A DNA stretch of 18,053 nucleotides from assembly GCA_002361735.1 (NCBI GenBank), contig DETS01000060.1, positions 1 through 18,053 of the forward strand. Reading direction: 5' to 3'. Of this stretch, positions 1 to 6,574 are shown piece by piece (within the stretch, counting starts at the first letter, position 1; each line of letters starts with the position of its first letter). The translations under genes were made by a program, and so were the position numbers. The notes below the pieces were generated by a model that was not told the origin of the DNA, searched no databases, and saw nothing but the letters and a program-made list of their open reading frames with translations. The stretch is from Lachnospiraceae bacterium UBA3282 (lineage in GTDB: Bacteria > Bacillota > Clostridia > Lachnospirales > Lachnospiraceae).

Positions 1-513
1 TCTGTTGCCGAGCGTGCGGGATATCCGTACGAAGGTTTATCATGGAGTATCAGGAGATTTTATCATAACGGGAACTACTGCTACAGCAATCAGACAAAAA
101 TGGCGGTTACCGTGTATTCCGGTGACGAGTCAAAGTCCTATTTGATTGATACGGCGAAGCAGGAGACGAGAAAGGGTGAGTACGGCGGGACGCGGGAATT
201 TCTGACGGACGAGGCGGTACTGGCGGAGGGCGATTATATCGGAATCGCCGATACCGACTATTGGCTGTATCAGAAAGACGATCAATGGGGGTATATCGAC
301 CAGAACGGGAATGAGGTGCAGATGTTTGACGACGCGGCACAGTTTTACGACGGGAAGGCGATGGTTATCGTGGACGGGAATGCGCATTTTATTGATGAAG
401 ATATGAATCTCAGCGATTGGAAGATCCCCGCGCAGTCTGTAAGCGGATATGGCGAAGTGTTTGCCGTGATGACGGAAGATGGGCAGAAGTGTTATCTGGC
501 GGATGAACATTGA
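1..513 (+). CDS. WG-repeat-like protein, C-terminal part (5' end outside window)
   Basis: The reading frame is open from base 1, so the gene starts upstream of the window; the first in-frame ATG at position 100 is probably internal. About 170 C-terminal residues are visible. They contain a clear WG-type repeat (WGYIDQNGNEV, encoded near 288-320) followed by weaker copies of the same style (FIDEDMNLSDW). WG repeats form beta-rich scaffolds in many Firmicutes surface or secreted proteins, and no enzymatic motif is seen. The stop is followed 18 bases later by a lipoprotein gene, which suggests co-transcription. The role is unknown; the family call rests mainly on one good repeat. Confidence 0.75.
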   Translation, partial: SVAERAGYPYEGLSWSIRRFYHNGNYCYSNQTKMAVTVYSGDESKSYLIDTAKQETRKGEYGGTREFLTDEAVLAEGDYIGIADTDYWLYQKDDQWGYIDQNGNEVQMFDDAAQFYDGKAMVIVDGNAHFIDEDMNLSDWKIPAQSVSGYGEVFAVMTEDGQKCYLADEH

Positions 514-531
514 GAAAGGAGTTTTTTACAG

Positions 532-1179
532 GTGAAAAAGAAAATAATAACGCTGCTTATGGCAGCAGCCGTAATGAGTGCATCCCTGTCAGGATGCGGT
601 GATACAGCAGTAGAAGAACCGACGCCTGCTGCGGAGGATAAAGAACCGGTCCCGGAGGAAGAAACGCCTGAGAACGAGGACGAAGAAGCAGAAGTAACCG
701 AGGAAACCGAAGCGGAAGAAGAACCGGTACAGGAGGAAAAATATTTACATTTACTAAGAACAGAGTATCATGCTGACGGTTCTGTAAAGGATGTGATAAA
801 GTATATTTATGATGAATCCGGCAATAGAACGAAAGACATATCTTATGCGGCAGATGGTTCGATCGAGTCTTATATCGAGTATGAAAATGATACAAACGGC
901 AATTGTATCAAATCGACTACATACGATGCAGATGGTTCTGTGATTTCAGTACAAAACAAAGAATATGATTCTGATCATAACCTCATTAAAGACGCTTCAT
1001 CTGGCGCAGACGGCACTGTATTTATGCTGCAAGAGTACGAATATGATAATCATGGCAACAGGGTAAAAGAGTCAAACAATTATTATAGCTCGGACTCAAA
1101 TTCTTTAGTTGAATATGAATATGATGCGAATTACAGGATTATCTTGCCGCAAAGGAATCCATTGACAAACAAGAGATAG
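532..1179 (+). CDS. Acidic repeat lipoprotein, probably truncated by a frameshift
   Basis: Starts with GTG behind GAAAGGAG. The first 22 residues form a lipoprotein signal peptide (MKKK, hydrophobic core, then LSGC with the lipid-modified Cys at residue 22). Next comes a Glu/Asp/Pro-rich linker to about residue 72, then tandem 26-residue units (bases 763-840, 841-918, 919-996, 997-1074) with the consensus ADGS...YEYD..GN..K. These resemble the YD-type or toxin-side repeats of surface proteins. A fifth unit begins at 1075 but loses its GN.K part, and the frame ends in a short basic tail unlike the rest of the protein. The acidic tail expected for such a protein is open in another frame (see 1125-1283). 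It is probably anchored on the outer face of the membrane. Function unknown. Confidence 0.8.
   Translation: MKKKIITLLMAAAVMSASLSGCGDTAVEEPTPAAEDKEPVPEEETPENEDEEAEVTEETEAEEEPVQEEKYLHLLRTEYHADGSVKDVIKYIYDESGNRTKDISYAADGSIESYIEYENDTNGNCIKSTTYDADGSVISVQNKEYDSDHNLIKDASSGADGTVFMLQEYEYDNHGNRVKESNNYYSSDSNSLVEYEYDANYRIILPQRNPLTNKR
763..1137 (+). repeat. Tandem 78-bp (26-residue) coding repeats
   Basis: Four consecutive in-frame units of exactly 78 bp (starting at 763, 841, 919 and 997) and a fifth partial unit from 1075 encode related 26-residue segments. Each has ADG(S/T) at unit positions 4-7 and, in most, a YEYD/EYD..GN..K motif at positions 14-24. The DNA has diverged (GCAGATGGTTC is the best shared stretch), so this is an old protein repeat, not a recent duplication. 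Unit 5 is broken at the point where the frameshift is inferred. Confidence 0.85.
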
Positions 1180-1283
1180 AGATTGTAAACACGGAACCAC
1201 TTGAAAATATAGTATTGGATGCAGGAACGTCGAATGCAGAACCGGAGGGGACAGAAGACGAAAAAGCAGAAAATGGCGATTAA
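1125..1283 (+). pseudogene. Frame-displaced C-terminal tail of the repeat lipoprotein
   Basis: After the frame of the lipoprotein degenerates near 1137, the frame starting at 1140 reads YLAAKESIDKQEIEIV, continues through NTEPLENIVL, and ends in an acidic stretch EPEGTEDEKAENGD before TAA at 1281-1283. This composition matches the acidic linker of the same protein. In this frame the last upstream stop is just before 1125, so the lesion lies between about 1125 and 1140. A loss of one base (or gain of two) would reconnect the frames and give a protein of about 250 residues. No slippery heptamer is seen there, so programmed shifting is unlikely. A sequencing or assembly error cannot be excluded. 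Confidence 0.7.
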
Positions 1284-1295
1284 AACAGATTTGTC

Positions 1296-1324
1296 TTGAC
1301 AGGATGACCCGTTTATATGAGAAT
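1296..1324 (+). promoter_or_regulatory. Candidate promoter for hflX
   Basis: TTGACA (1296-1301), a 17-base spacer, then GAGAAT (1319-1324). The -35 is perfect and the -10 matches 4 of 6 positions. It lies about 50 bases before the hflX ATG. This is inferred from consensus matching only. Confidence 0.4.
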
Positions 1325-1371
1325 GAATATCGTTGCAGGAATATGGAGAAAAAAGAGAAACGGAGTTAACA

Positions 1372-2709
1372 ATGGAACGGGTGCTGTTGGTTGGCGCGAA
1401 CTTAAACGATGGGGAGGATTACCGGACTTCGCTCGAGGAACTGGGGGCGCTGGCGAAAGCCTGCGATATGGAGGTTGCGGGCAGTATTTGCCAGACGCTT
1501 GAAACAGTGCACAAGGCTTTTTATATCGGGACGGGAAAGGTGGAGGAAGTGAAGAACCTCGCCTTGGAATGTGACGCAGATGTCATTATTTTTGACAATT
1601 CCCTCTCACCCATGCAGCTGCGCAATCTGCAGGAGCGGCTGGAAAAACCGATCCTTGACAGGAGTGCGCTGATTCTGGAAATCTTTGCGGACAGGGCGCG
1701 TTCCAGAGAAGCGAAACTGCAGGTGGAAACCGCGAGGTTACAGTATATGCTTCCGCGCCTTGTGGGACTGCATGCGGCGCTCTCCCGTCAGGGCGGTACA
1801 AGCGGCGCTCTGAGCAACCGCGGCGCGGGCGAAAAAAAGCTCGAACTCGACAGGCGGGTGTTGGAGAGACGGCTGACGGAGCTGCGCAGGGAGTTGAAAG
1901 AGGTGAGCGGCGAGCGCGAGACGCAGAGGAAACGGCGTGCAAAGTCGGGCGTTCCCCGCGTTGCCCTGGTAGGATATACGAATGCGGGAAAATCTACGCT
2001 CTTAAACGCCATGCTGGACCTCTATGGCGGGGAGGAAGGAGAAGGGACGGAGAAGGAGAAGCATGTCTTTGAGAAAGACATGCTCTTTGCCACACTGGAT
2101 ACCACCGTGCGCAGGATCGAACCGGAGGGGCATCATGCGTTTTTGCTCTCCGATACGGTGGGCTTTATCCACAAGCTGCCGCATCATCTGGTGGACGCTT
2201 TCCGCTCTACCCTGGAGGAGGCAAAGGAAGCGGATCTTTTGATTCAGGTGGTGGATTACAGCGATCCGCATTACAGGGAGCAGATCGCGGTCACGAACCG
2301 CACCCTGAAGGAGTTGGACACGGCGGGGATTCCCATGCTTTACGTTTACAATAAGGCGGATTTGGTTTCTCAGGATGCGCTGCCAAGGCATTTCGGAGCA
2401 GAAGAAAACCGGATCGAAGGTCTGCCTGTGGTGGCAAAGACGAGCGGCGGATCGGATGGTGACGTGATTTATTTGTCCGCAAAGAAACGGATCGGAATGG
2501 GGGAGCTGCTTGCCCTGATCGAGGAAAAATTGGCGGGCGGTTATGTGGAGTGCAGCCTGCTCATTCCCTATGCGGACGGCAGGGCGGTGTCCTACTTAAA
2601 TGAGAATGCGGTGGTCTATGAGACGGAATATGCGGAAGAAGGCGTGCGGATGCGGGTGAACTGCAAAAAGGCTGATTACGGCTATTACGAAAAGTATTTG
2701 GAACGATAG
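1372..2709 (+). CDS. hflX: GTPase HflX
   Basis: HflX is a ribosome-associated GTPase that splits or rescues 70S ribosomes under stress. The ATG at 1372 is chosen because GGAG (1362-1365) lies 6 bases upstream; an in-frame TTG at 1333 would add 13 residues without a good SD. The protein is 445 aa, slightly longer than usual. Order: N-terminal HflX domain with a glycine-rich linker (SRQGGTSGALSNRG), a basic coiled-coil segment, then the G domain with GYTNAGKS (201-208, P-loop), TLDTT (G2), DTVGF (261-265), NKAD (327-330) and SAKK (369-372). Two segments look inserted: an acidic/Lys stretch of about 15 residues before G2, and about 20 residues between NKAD and SAKK. A strong terminator follows, so the gene is likely expressed alone. 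Confidence 0.95.
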   Translation: MERVLLVGANLNDGEDYRTSLEELGALAKACDMEVAGSICQTLETVHKAFYIGTGKVEEVKNLALECDADVIIFDNSLSPMQLRNLQERLEKPILDRSALILEIFADRARSREAKLQVETARLQYMLPRLVGLHAALSRQGGTSGALSNRGAGEKKLELDRRVLERRLTELRRELKEVSGERETQRKRRAKSGVPRVALVGYTNAGKSTLLNAMLDLYGGEEGEGTEKEKHVFEKDMLFATLDTTVRRIEPEGHHAFLLSDTVGFIHKLPHHLVDAFRSTLEEAKEADLLIQVVDYSDPHYREQIAVTNRTLKELDTAGIPMLYVYNKADLVSQDALPRHFGAEENRIEGLPVVAKTSGGSDGDVIYLSAKKRIGMGELLALIEEKLAGGYVECSLLIPYADGRAVSYLNENAVVYETEYAEEGVRMRVNCKKADYGYYEKYLER

Positions 2710-2716
2710 TTTTTAT

Positions 2717-2750
2717 CAAACGCGCATGAGAAAGGTGTCATGCGCGTTTG
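2717..2750 (+). terminator. Intrinsic terminator after hflX
   Basis: A perfect 13-bp stem, CAAACGCGCATGA (2717-2729) paired with TCATGCGCGTTTG (2738-2750), with an 8-base loop, followed by TTTGTATT. It begins 7 bases after the hflX stop. Confidence 0.85.
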
Positions 2751-2756
2751 TTTGTA

Positions 2757-2785
2757 TTGCACCTGCGCCTTTTATCCTTTATAAT
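2757..2785 (+). promoter_or_regulatory. Promoter of the hydratase gene
   Basis: A perfect -10 TATAAT (2780-2785) is preceded, with a 17-base spacer, by TTGCAC (2757-2762), which keeps the conserved TTG. The predicted transcription start is about 2792. That is almost on top of the in-frame GTG at 2793, so translation most likely begins at the ATG at 2838, not at the GTG. Confidence 0.6.
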
Positions 2786-2837
2786 AATTTAAGTGGCAAA
2801 AAAAGTAACTAAAAATCAAACAGAAACGGAGAATGCT

Positions 2838-5135
2838 ATGATTCAACTGACACAGGGCGGCGCGTATCTGCTGAATGGCACAGAGATTGTGGAAGACGGT
2901 GCGGATGCGGCGGCGCAGATCAAAAATAAGACCGGAAAGGAAGTGCCGAAAAGCGAAGCGGCGAAAAACACCATTGCCTACGGCATTTTAGAAAAGCACA
3001 ATACCTCCGGCAATATGGAGAAATTGAAGATTAAATTTGATAAATTGACTTCTCACGATATCACCTTTGTGGGAATCATTCAGACGGCACGGGCTTCAGG
3101 GCTGACCAAATTTCCGATTCCGTATGTGCTCACCAACTGCCACAATTCCCTGTGCGCGGTGGGCGGTACGATCAACGAGGACGATCACATGTTTGGGCTT
3201 ACCTGTGCCAAGAGATACGGCGGCGTCTATGTGCCGCCTCATCAGGCGGTCATCCACCAGTACGCGAGGGAGATGCTTGCGGGCGGCGGCAGGATGATCC
3301 TCGGCTCCGATTCCCATACCAGATACGGTGCGCTCGGCACGATGGCGATGGGCGAGGGCGGACCGGAGTTAGTCAAGCAGCTCCTGTCACAGACCTACGA
3401 TATCAATATGCCCGGTGTGGTGGGCGTGTATCTGACGGGCGAGCCCGTAAAAGGCGTGGGTCCGCAGGATGTGGCGCTTGCCATCATCGGTGCGGTGTTT
3501 GCAAACGGCTATGTGAAAAATAAGGTGATGGAGTTCGTGGGACCGGGCGTTGCCTCTTTGAGTGCGGATTTCCGTATCGGCATCGACGTGATGACCACGG
3601 AGACTACCTGCCTGTCCTCCATCTGGCGGACGGATGACGAGATTGAGAAATTTTATGAAATTCACGGCAGAAAAGAGGAATATCAGGTATTAAATCCGGG
3701 GGAGGTCGCATATTACGACGGTATGATCACAGTGGATCTGTCGAAGATTCGCCCTATGATCGCGATGCCTTTCCATCCGAGCAACACCTATACCATCGAC
3801 GAGGTAAACGCGAACTTAAAAGACGTGCTCCACGACGTGGAGGAGCGGGCAAAAGTCAGTCTGGACGGCGCGGTGCCTTACTCTTTACAGGAGAAGGTCG
3901 TGAACGGTAAGTTTATGGTAGATCAGGGCATTATCGCAGGCTGTGCGGGCGGCGGTTTTGAGAATATCTGCGCGGCGACGGATATCCTGCGGGGGTCTTA
4001 TATCGGTGCGGACGGTTTTACCTTAAGCGTCTATCCGGCATCGATGCCTGTGTACATGGAGCTGATCAAAAACGGCTGCGCGGCGGCGATCTTAGAGACG
4101 GGCGCAGTGTTAAAGACGGCGTTCTGCGGCCCTTGCTTCGGCGCGGGCGATACACCGGCAAACAACGCTTTCAGTATCAGGCATTCCACCAGGAATTTCC
4201 CCAACAGGGAAGGCTCCAAGCTGCAGAACGGTCAGATTTCTTCCGTGGCGCTGATGGATGCGCGTTCTATCGCGGCAACGGCGGCAAACAAGGGCATGCT
4301 CACGCCGGCAACCGCATTCGACGGGGAAATCGGAACATATCAATATCACTTCGATGCCAATATTTACAAAAACCGCGTCTTTGATTCCAAAGGTGTGGCG
4401 GACGAGAGCGTGGAGATTCAGTTTGGACCGAATATCAAGGACTGGCCTGCCATGGGCGCGCTGCCGGAGAATCTGGTGCTGCGGGTGGTGTCGGAGATCC
4501 ACGATCCCGTCACCACGACGGACGAGCTGATTCCTTCGGGAGAAACGTCTTCTTATCGCTCTAACCCGTTAGGATTGGCGGAATTTACGCTTTCCAGAAA
4601 AGATCCCGAGTACGTGGGCAGGGCAAAAGATATTCAGAAGGCGGAGAAGGCCAGGATGCAGGGCGAGCATCCCTGTCAGGCGCATCCCGATGTGAAACCG
4701 GTGATGGGCGTGGTGAAGAAAACCTTCGCGGACGCTTCGCATGAGAATACGGGATTTGGTTCCACGATCTTTGCGGTGAAACCGGGTGACGGTTCCGCAA
4801 GGGAGCAGGCGGCAAGCTGTCAGAAAGTCCTGGGCGGCTGGGCGAATATCGCCAACGAGTATGCGACCAAGCGGTATCGCTCGAACCTGATCAACTGGGG
4901 GATGCTGCCGTTTTTGATTGAGGCGGGCGATCTGCCTTTCAAGAATTTGGACTACCTGTTCTTCCCGGGTATCCGCAGGGCGGTAGAGGAGAAGGCGGAG
5001 ACCATCGAGGCGTATCGGGTATCGGTGGAAGAAGGGAAGCTGCTTCCTTTTACGATGACGCTGGGAGAGCTGACGGACGAGGAGCGTCAGATCATTTTAA
5101 AGGGGTGTCTGATTAACTATAACAGAGTAAATTGA
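2838..5135 (+). CDS. Aconitase-superfamily hydratase
   Basis: A 4Fe-4S (de)hydratase of the aconitase superfamily, 765 aa from the ATG at 2838 (GGAG at 2828-2831, 6 bases upstream; a GTG at 2793 would add 15 residues but lacks an SD). The three cluster cysteines are recognisable: C369 in GCAGGG and C430/C433 in CGPC. DSHT (158-161), an RNFPNR segment matching the two substrate arginines of aconitase, and a GSAR motif (S653, R655) matching the catalytic Ser-x-Arg are present. The usual GSCTNS is replaced by GCAGGG, and NCHNSL (H102) stands where aconitase has CDHL. It may therefore be closer to the uncharacterised YbhJ-type hydratases than to a true aconitase. Citrate/isocitrate conversion is possible but unproven; no other TCA-cycle gene is nearby. 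Confidence 0.85.
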   Translation: MIQLTQGGAYLLNGTEIVEDGADAAAQIKNKTGKEVPKSEAAKNTIAYGILEKHNTSGNMEKLKIKFDKLTSHDITFVGIIQTARASGLTKFPIPYVLTNCHNSLCAVGGTINEDDHMFGLTCAKRYGGVYVPPHQAVIHQYAREMLAGGGRMILGSDSHTRYGALGTMAMGEGGPELVKQLLSQTYDINMPGVVGVYLTGEPVKGVGPQDVALAIIGAVFANGYVKNKVMEFVGPGVASLSADFRIGIDVMTTETTCLSSIWRTDDEIEKFYEIHGRKEEYQVLNPGEVAYYDGMITVDLSKIRPMIAMPFHPSNTYTIDEVNANLKDVLHDVEERAKVSLDGAVPYSLQEKVVNGKFMVDQGIIAGCAGGGFENICAATDILRGSYIGADGFTLSVYPASMPVYMELIKNGCAAAILETGAVLKTAFCGPCFGAGDTPANNAFSIRHSTRNFPNREGSKLQNGQISSVALMDARSIAATAANKGMLTPATAFDGEIGTYQYHFDANIYKNRVFDSKGVADESVEIQFGPNIKDWPAMGALPENLVLRVVSEIHDPVTTTDELIPSGETSSYRSNPLGLAEFTLSRKDPEYVGRAKDIQKAEKARMQGEHPCQAHPDVKPVMGVVKKTFADASHENTGFGSTIFAVKPGDGSAREQAASCQKVLGGWANIANEYATKRYRSNLINWGMLPFLIEAGDLPFKNLDYLFFPGIRRAVEEKAETIEAYRVSVEEGKLLPFTMTLGELTDEERQIILKGCLINYNRVN

Positions 5136-5198
5136 CTGTATAAGTCAGTGTATTGAGGAAGTTGGGGCAATAAAGATAGGAATAAGTATTGGGGAATC

Positions 5199-6194
5199 AT
5201 GATTGATGGGGTAAACAAAAAGCCTAAAAACGCCTGGCGGCACATAGGACTTGCTGTAATCGGTCTTGGTGTCGCGGCAGCGTTTGGATACATGGCGATC
5301 TTGGGCATGACACATCAAAATAACGCAGCGAACGAGAGCACGCAGCAGAATGCCGGGGCGGAGGACGCCGCGGTTTCTGCCGCGTTGTCGGAGCTTGCCT
5401 TTATGCAGGAGGAACCGGAGGTGGATTCCTCTAAGGAAATCGTAAAGGATGTGCTTTTGAGCAATGTGCCAAAGGCGGATTTCAGTTACTCTTTTAACGG
5501 AAAGCTTGTTGACGCGGCGGTGGTCACGAGAGCGGGCGATCATAACGGCTTTAATGAGGGGACCTATCCCGAGCAGACAGCGGATGTGCTGCCGCTGTTC
5601 ACGGAAGGTATGGAAGGTGATGCGATTTATCTGGACGGCAGCTACGGCGTGGAGCTTTTGGGGATGGATGCGCTGTCTGATTCCTACACGATAGCGTTTT
5701 GGTTTCGGGCGGACGAGCTGCGCGACTGGTCGCCGTTTCTGCTGATCGGTTCCCATCTCCTGGATATAGGGGAAAAACAGAGCTTTTTATCCTTTAATAA
5801 AAAAACCACGGAGGAGGGGACGCAGATAGTGCCCATCTTTAATACCATTGATGCGATTACCGGAAATTCCTGTGAGATCCGTCCATCCATGGAGGATAAA
5901 AGATGTATTTCCCTGAATGTGTGGAATTATATCACGATCTGTGTGGATGCCTCACAGAGGGCGGAAGACGATCCCGATAAAATGATGGGATATCTTTATC
6001 TGAACAGTGAATTGATCGGTTCCGGATTGATCTCCAAATTGCATCTGGAGCAGGAGGGTGTGAAAGCCTATTTGGGAATCAACTGTTTTGACGAGCTGTT
6101 CCGTGCCAGTTATGACGAGGTACATATCTGGAAACAGGTGCTTAACGAGAGCCAGATCAGCAGTATGTATACCGCATATACGGAAGCGGGCTGA
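5199..6194 (+). CDS. Membrane-anchored LamG/concanavalin-like domain protein
   Basis: Starts at ATG 5199 with GGGG (5191-5194) a few bases upstream. A short basic cytoplasmic N-terminus (KKPKNAWRH) is followed by one transmembrane segment at about 15-37, an Ala/Glu/Gln-rich linker to about 80, and a beta-sandwich-like region. That region has the hallmarks of a LamG/Laminin_G_3 domain: a DGSYGVEL strand, YTIAFWFRAD, WNYITICVD, GYLYLNSELIG, and a terminal DEVHIWKQVLNESQISSMY, a typical LamG ending. Such domains bind carbohydrate or protein ligands. It has no catalytic domain, so it is probably an adhesin-like or ligand-binding surface protein. Family call by motif order; function inferred. Confidence 0.75.
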   Translation: MIDGVNKKPKNAWRHIGLAVIGLGVAAAFGYMAILGMTHQNNAANESTQQNAGAEDAAVSAALSELAFMQEEPEVDSSKEIVKDVLLSNVPKADFSYSFNGKLVDAAVVTRAGDHNGFNEGTYPEQTADVLPLFTEGMEGDAIYLDGSYGVELLGMDALSDSYTIAFWFRADELRDWSPFLLIGSHLLDIGEKQSFLSFNKKTTEEGTQIVPIFNTIDAITGNSCEIRPSMEDKRCISLNVWNYITICVDASQRAEDDPDKMMGYLYLNSELIGSGLISKLHLEQEGVKAYLGINCFDELFRASYDEVHIWKQVLNESQISSMYTAYTEAG

Positions 6195-6241
6195 AAATAG
6201 GTTAAGAAAAGGAAAAAATATCCGATATATAACATACAGGG

Positions 6242-6269
6242 AAGAAAATCCATGGCCAGGGTTTTTCTT
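6242..6269 (+). terminator. Possible terminator after the LamG-like gene
   Basis: AAGAAAATCC (6242-6251) pairs with GGTTTTTCTT (6260-6269) with one T-T mismatch and an 8-base loop. The 3' arm itself is U-rich, but there is no long U tail after the stem. It could be an intrinsic terminator for the LamG-like gene or part of the structured leader of the next gene. Confidence 0.35.
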
Positions 6270-6329
6270 TGCTGAAATTTCATGACGTTGAGACCAGGGA
6301 CGGTATTTTTAGGGAAAAGGAATTTCCGT

Positions 6330-6372
6330 AAAGACGCCGTCTTTTCTATTGCCATGCGCCAGGGAAGGCGCA
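6330..6372 (+). other. Two short hairpins in the long leader
   Basis: AAAGAC (6330-6335) pairs with GTCTTT (6339-6344) around GCC. TGCGCC (6355-6360) pairs perfectly with GGCGCA (6367-6372) around AGGGAA. They lie in the 6195-6433 stretch, which has no convincing gene on either strand. I could not match them to a known riboswitch. Confidence 0.4.
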
Positions 6373-6405
6373 GTTTGGTGCACAGGCAGGCGTAGAGGGG
6401 GATCA

Positions 6406-6429
6406 ATGAGAAAGGAATGAGAAAGGAGG
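6406..6429 (+). repeat. Tandem 11-bp repeat carrying overlapping mini-ORFs
   Basis: AATGAGAAAGG occurs twice in tandem (6405-6415 and 6416-6426), then GAGGG. Each copy has an ATG: one reads MRKE and stops at 6418-6420, the next reads MRKEGE and stops at 6435-6437. Both stops overlap the following ATG as ATGA, leading into the 46-codon ORF at 6434. The repeat also builds the AGGAGGG ribosome binding site (6424-6430). The mini-ORFs may be accidental consequences of the repeat. Confidence 0.4.
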
Positions 6430-6431
6430 GA

Positions 6432-6552
6432 GAATGAAAAATCACGCTGATGCGCTGATTTTTCATTCGGGAGTTTGCGCAGAAAGCGTCGCAAACTCCT
6501 TGATCGCAGAGCAAAATCTGATATTTTGCTCGCGTTCCTCAGCAAAAAACGC
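6432..6552 (+). promoter_or_regulatory. Multi-hairpin leader element overlapping a small ORF
   Basis: There are at least three strong consecutive stem-loops and a weaker fourth. HP1: GAATGAAAAATCA (6432-6444) with TGATTTTTCATTC (6456-6468), plus three further pairs inside, leaving a TGAT loop. HP2: GGAGTTTGCG (6470-6479) with CGCAAACTCC (6490-6499). HP3: GAGCAAAAT (6509-6517) with ATTTTGCTC (6523-6531), extended by CGC/GCG. HP4, alternative to the base of HP3: GCGTT (6532-6536) with AACGC (6548-6552). The start codon of the 46-codon ORF is buried in HP1, while its SD is outside; the SD of the downstream gene (GGAGGG 6561-6566) lies just after HP4. This suggests an RNA regulator or a dispersed hairpin repeat; the sequence alone does not separate the two. 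Confidence 0.6.
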
Positions 6553-6574
6553 TTCGGAATGGAGGGTACATTGA
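6434..6574 (+). CDS. 46-residue leader ORF, coupled to the downstream gene
   Basis: ATG at 6434 follows a near-ideal SD (AGGAGGG 6424-6430). The peptide begins MKNHADALIFHSGVCAESVA and ends SSAKNASEWRVH; it has two cysteines and no clear membrane segment. Its TGA (6572-6574) overlaps the TTG start (6571-6573) of the next gene as TTGA, a geometry typical of translational coupling. The entire ORF is made of hairpin arms, so it may be a real leader peptide whose translation unfolds the RNA, or a fortuitous ORF through a structured repeat. The good SD and exact stop/start overlap favour translation. No homologous function is recognised. Confidence 0.5.
   Translation: MKNHADALIFHSGVCAESVANSLIAEQNLIFCSRSSAKNASEWRVH

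Noticed and set aside
763..1137. CRISPR-like or DNA-level repeat array
   Set aside because: The 78-bp periodicity is in-frame protein repetition with diverged DNA and no unique spacers.
1129..1145. Programmed -1 frameshift in the repeat lipoprotein
   Set aside because: There is no X XXY YYZ slippery heptamer and no strong downstream structure near the frame change.
6195..6433. c-di-GMP riboswitch in the long leader
   Set aside because: The GEMM core sequences and tetraloop/receptor pattern are not present, despite several hairpins.
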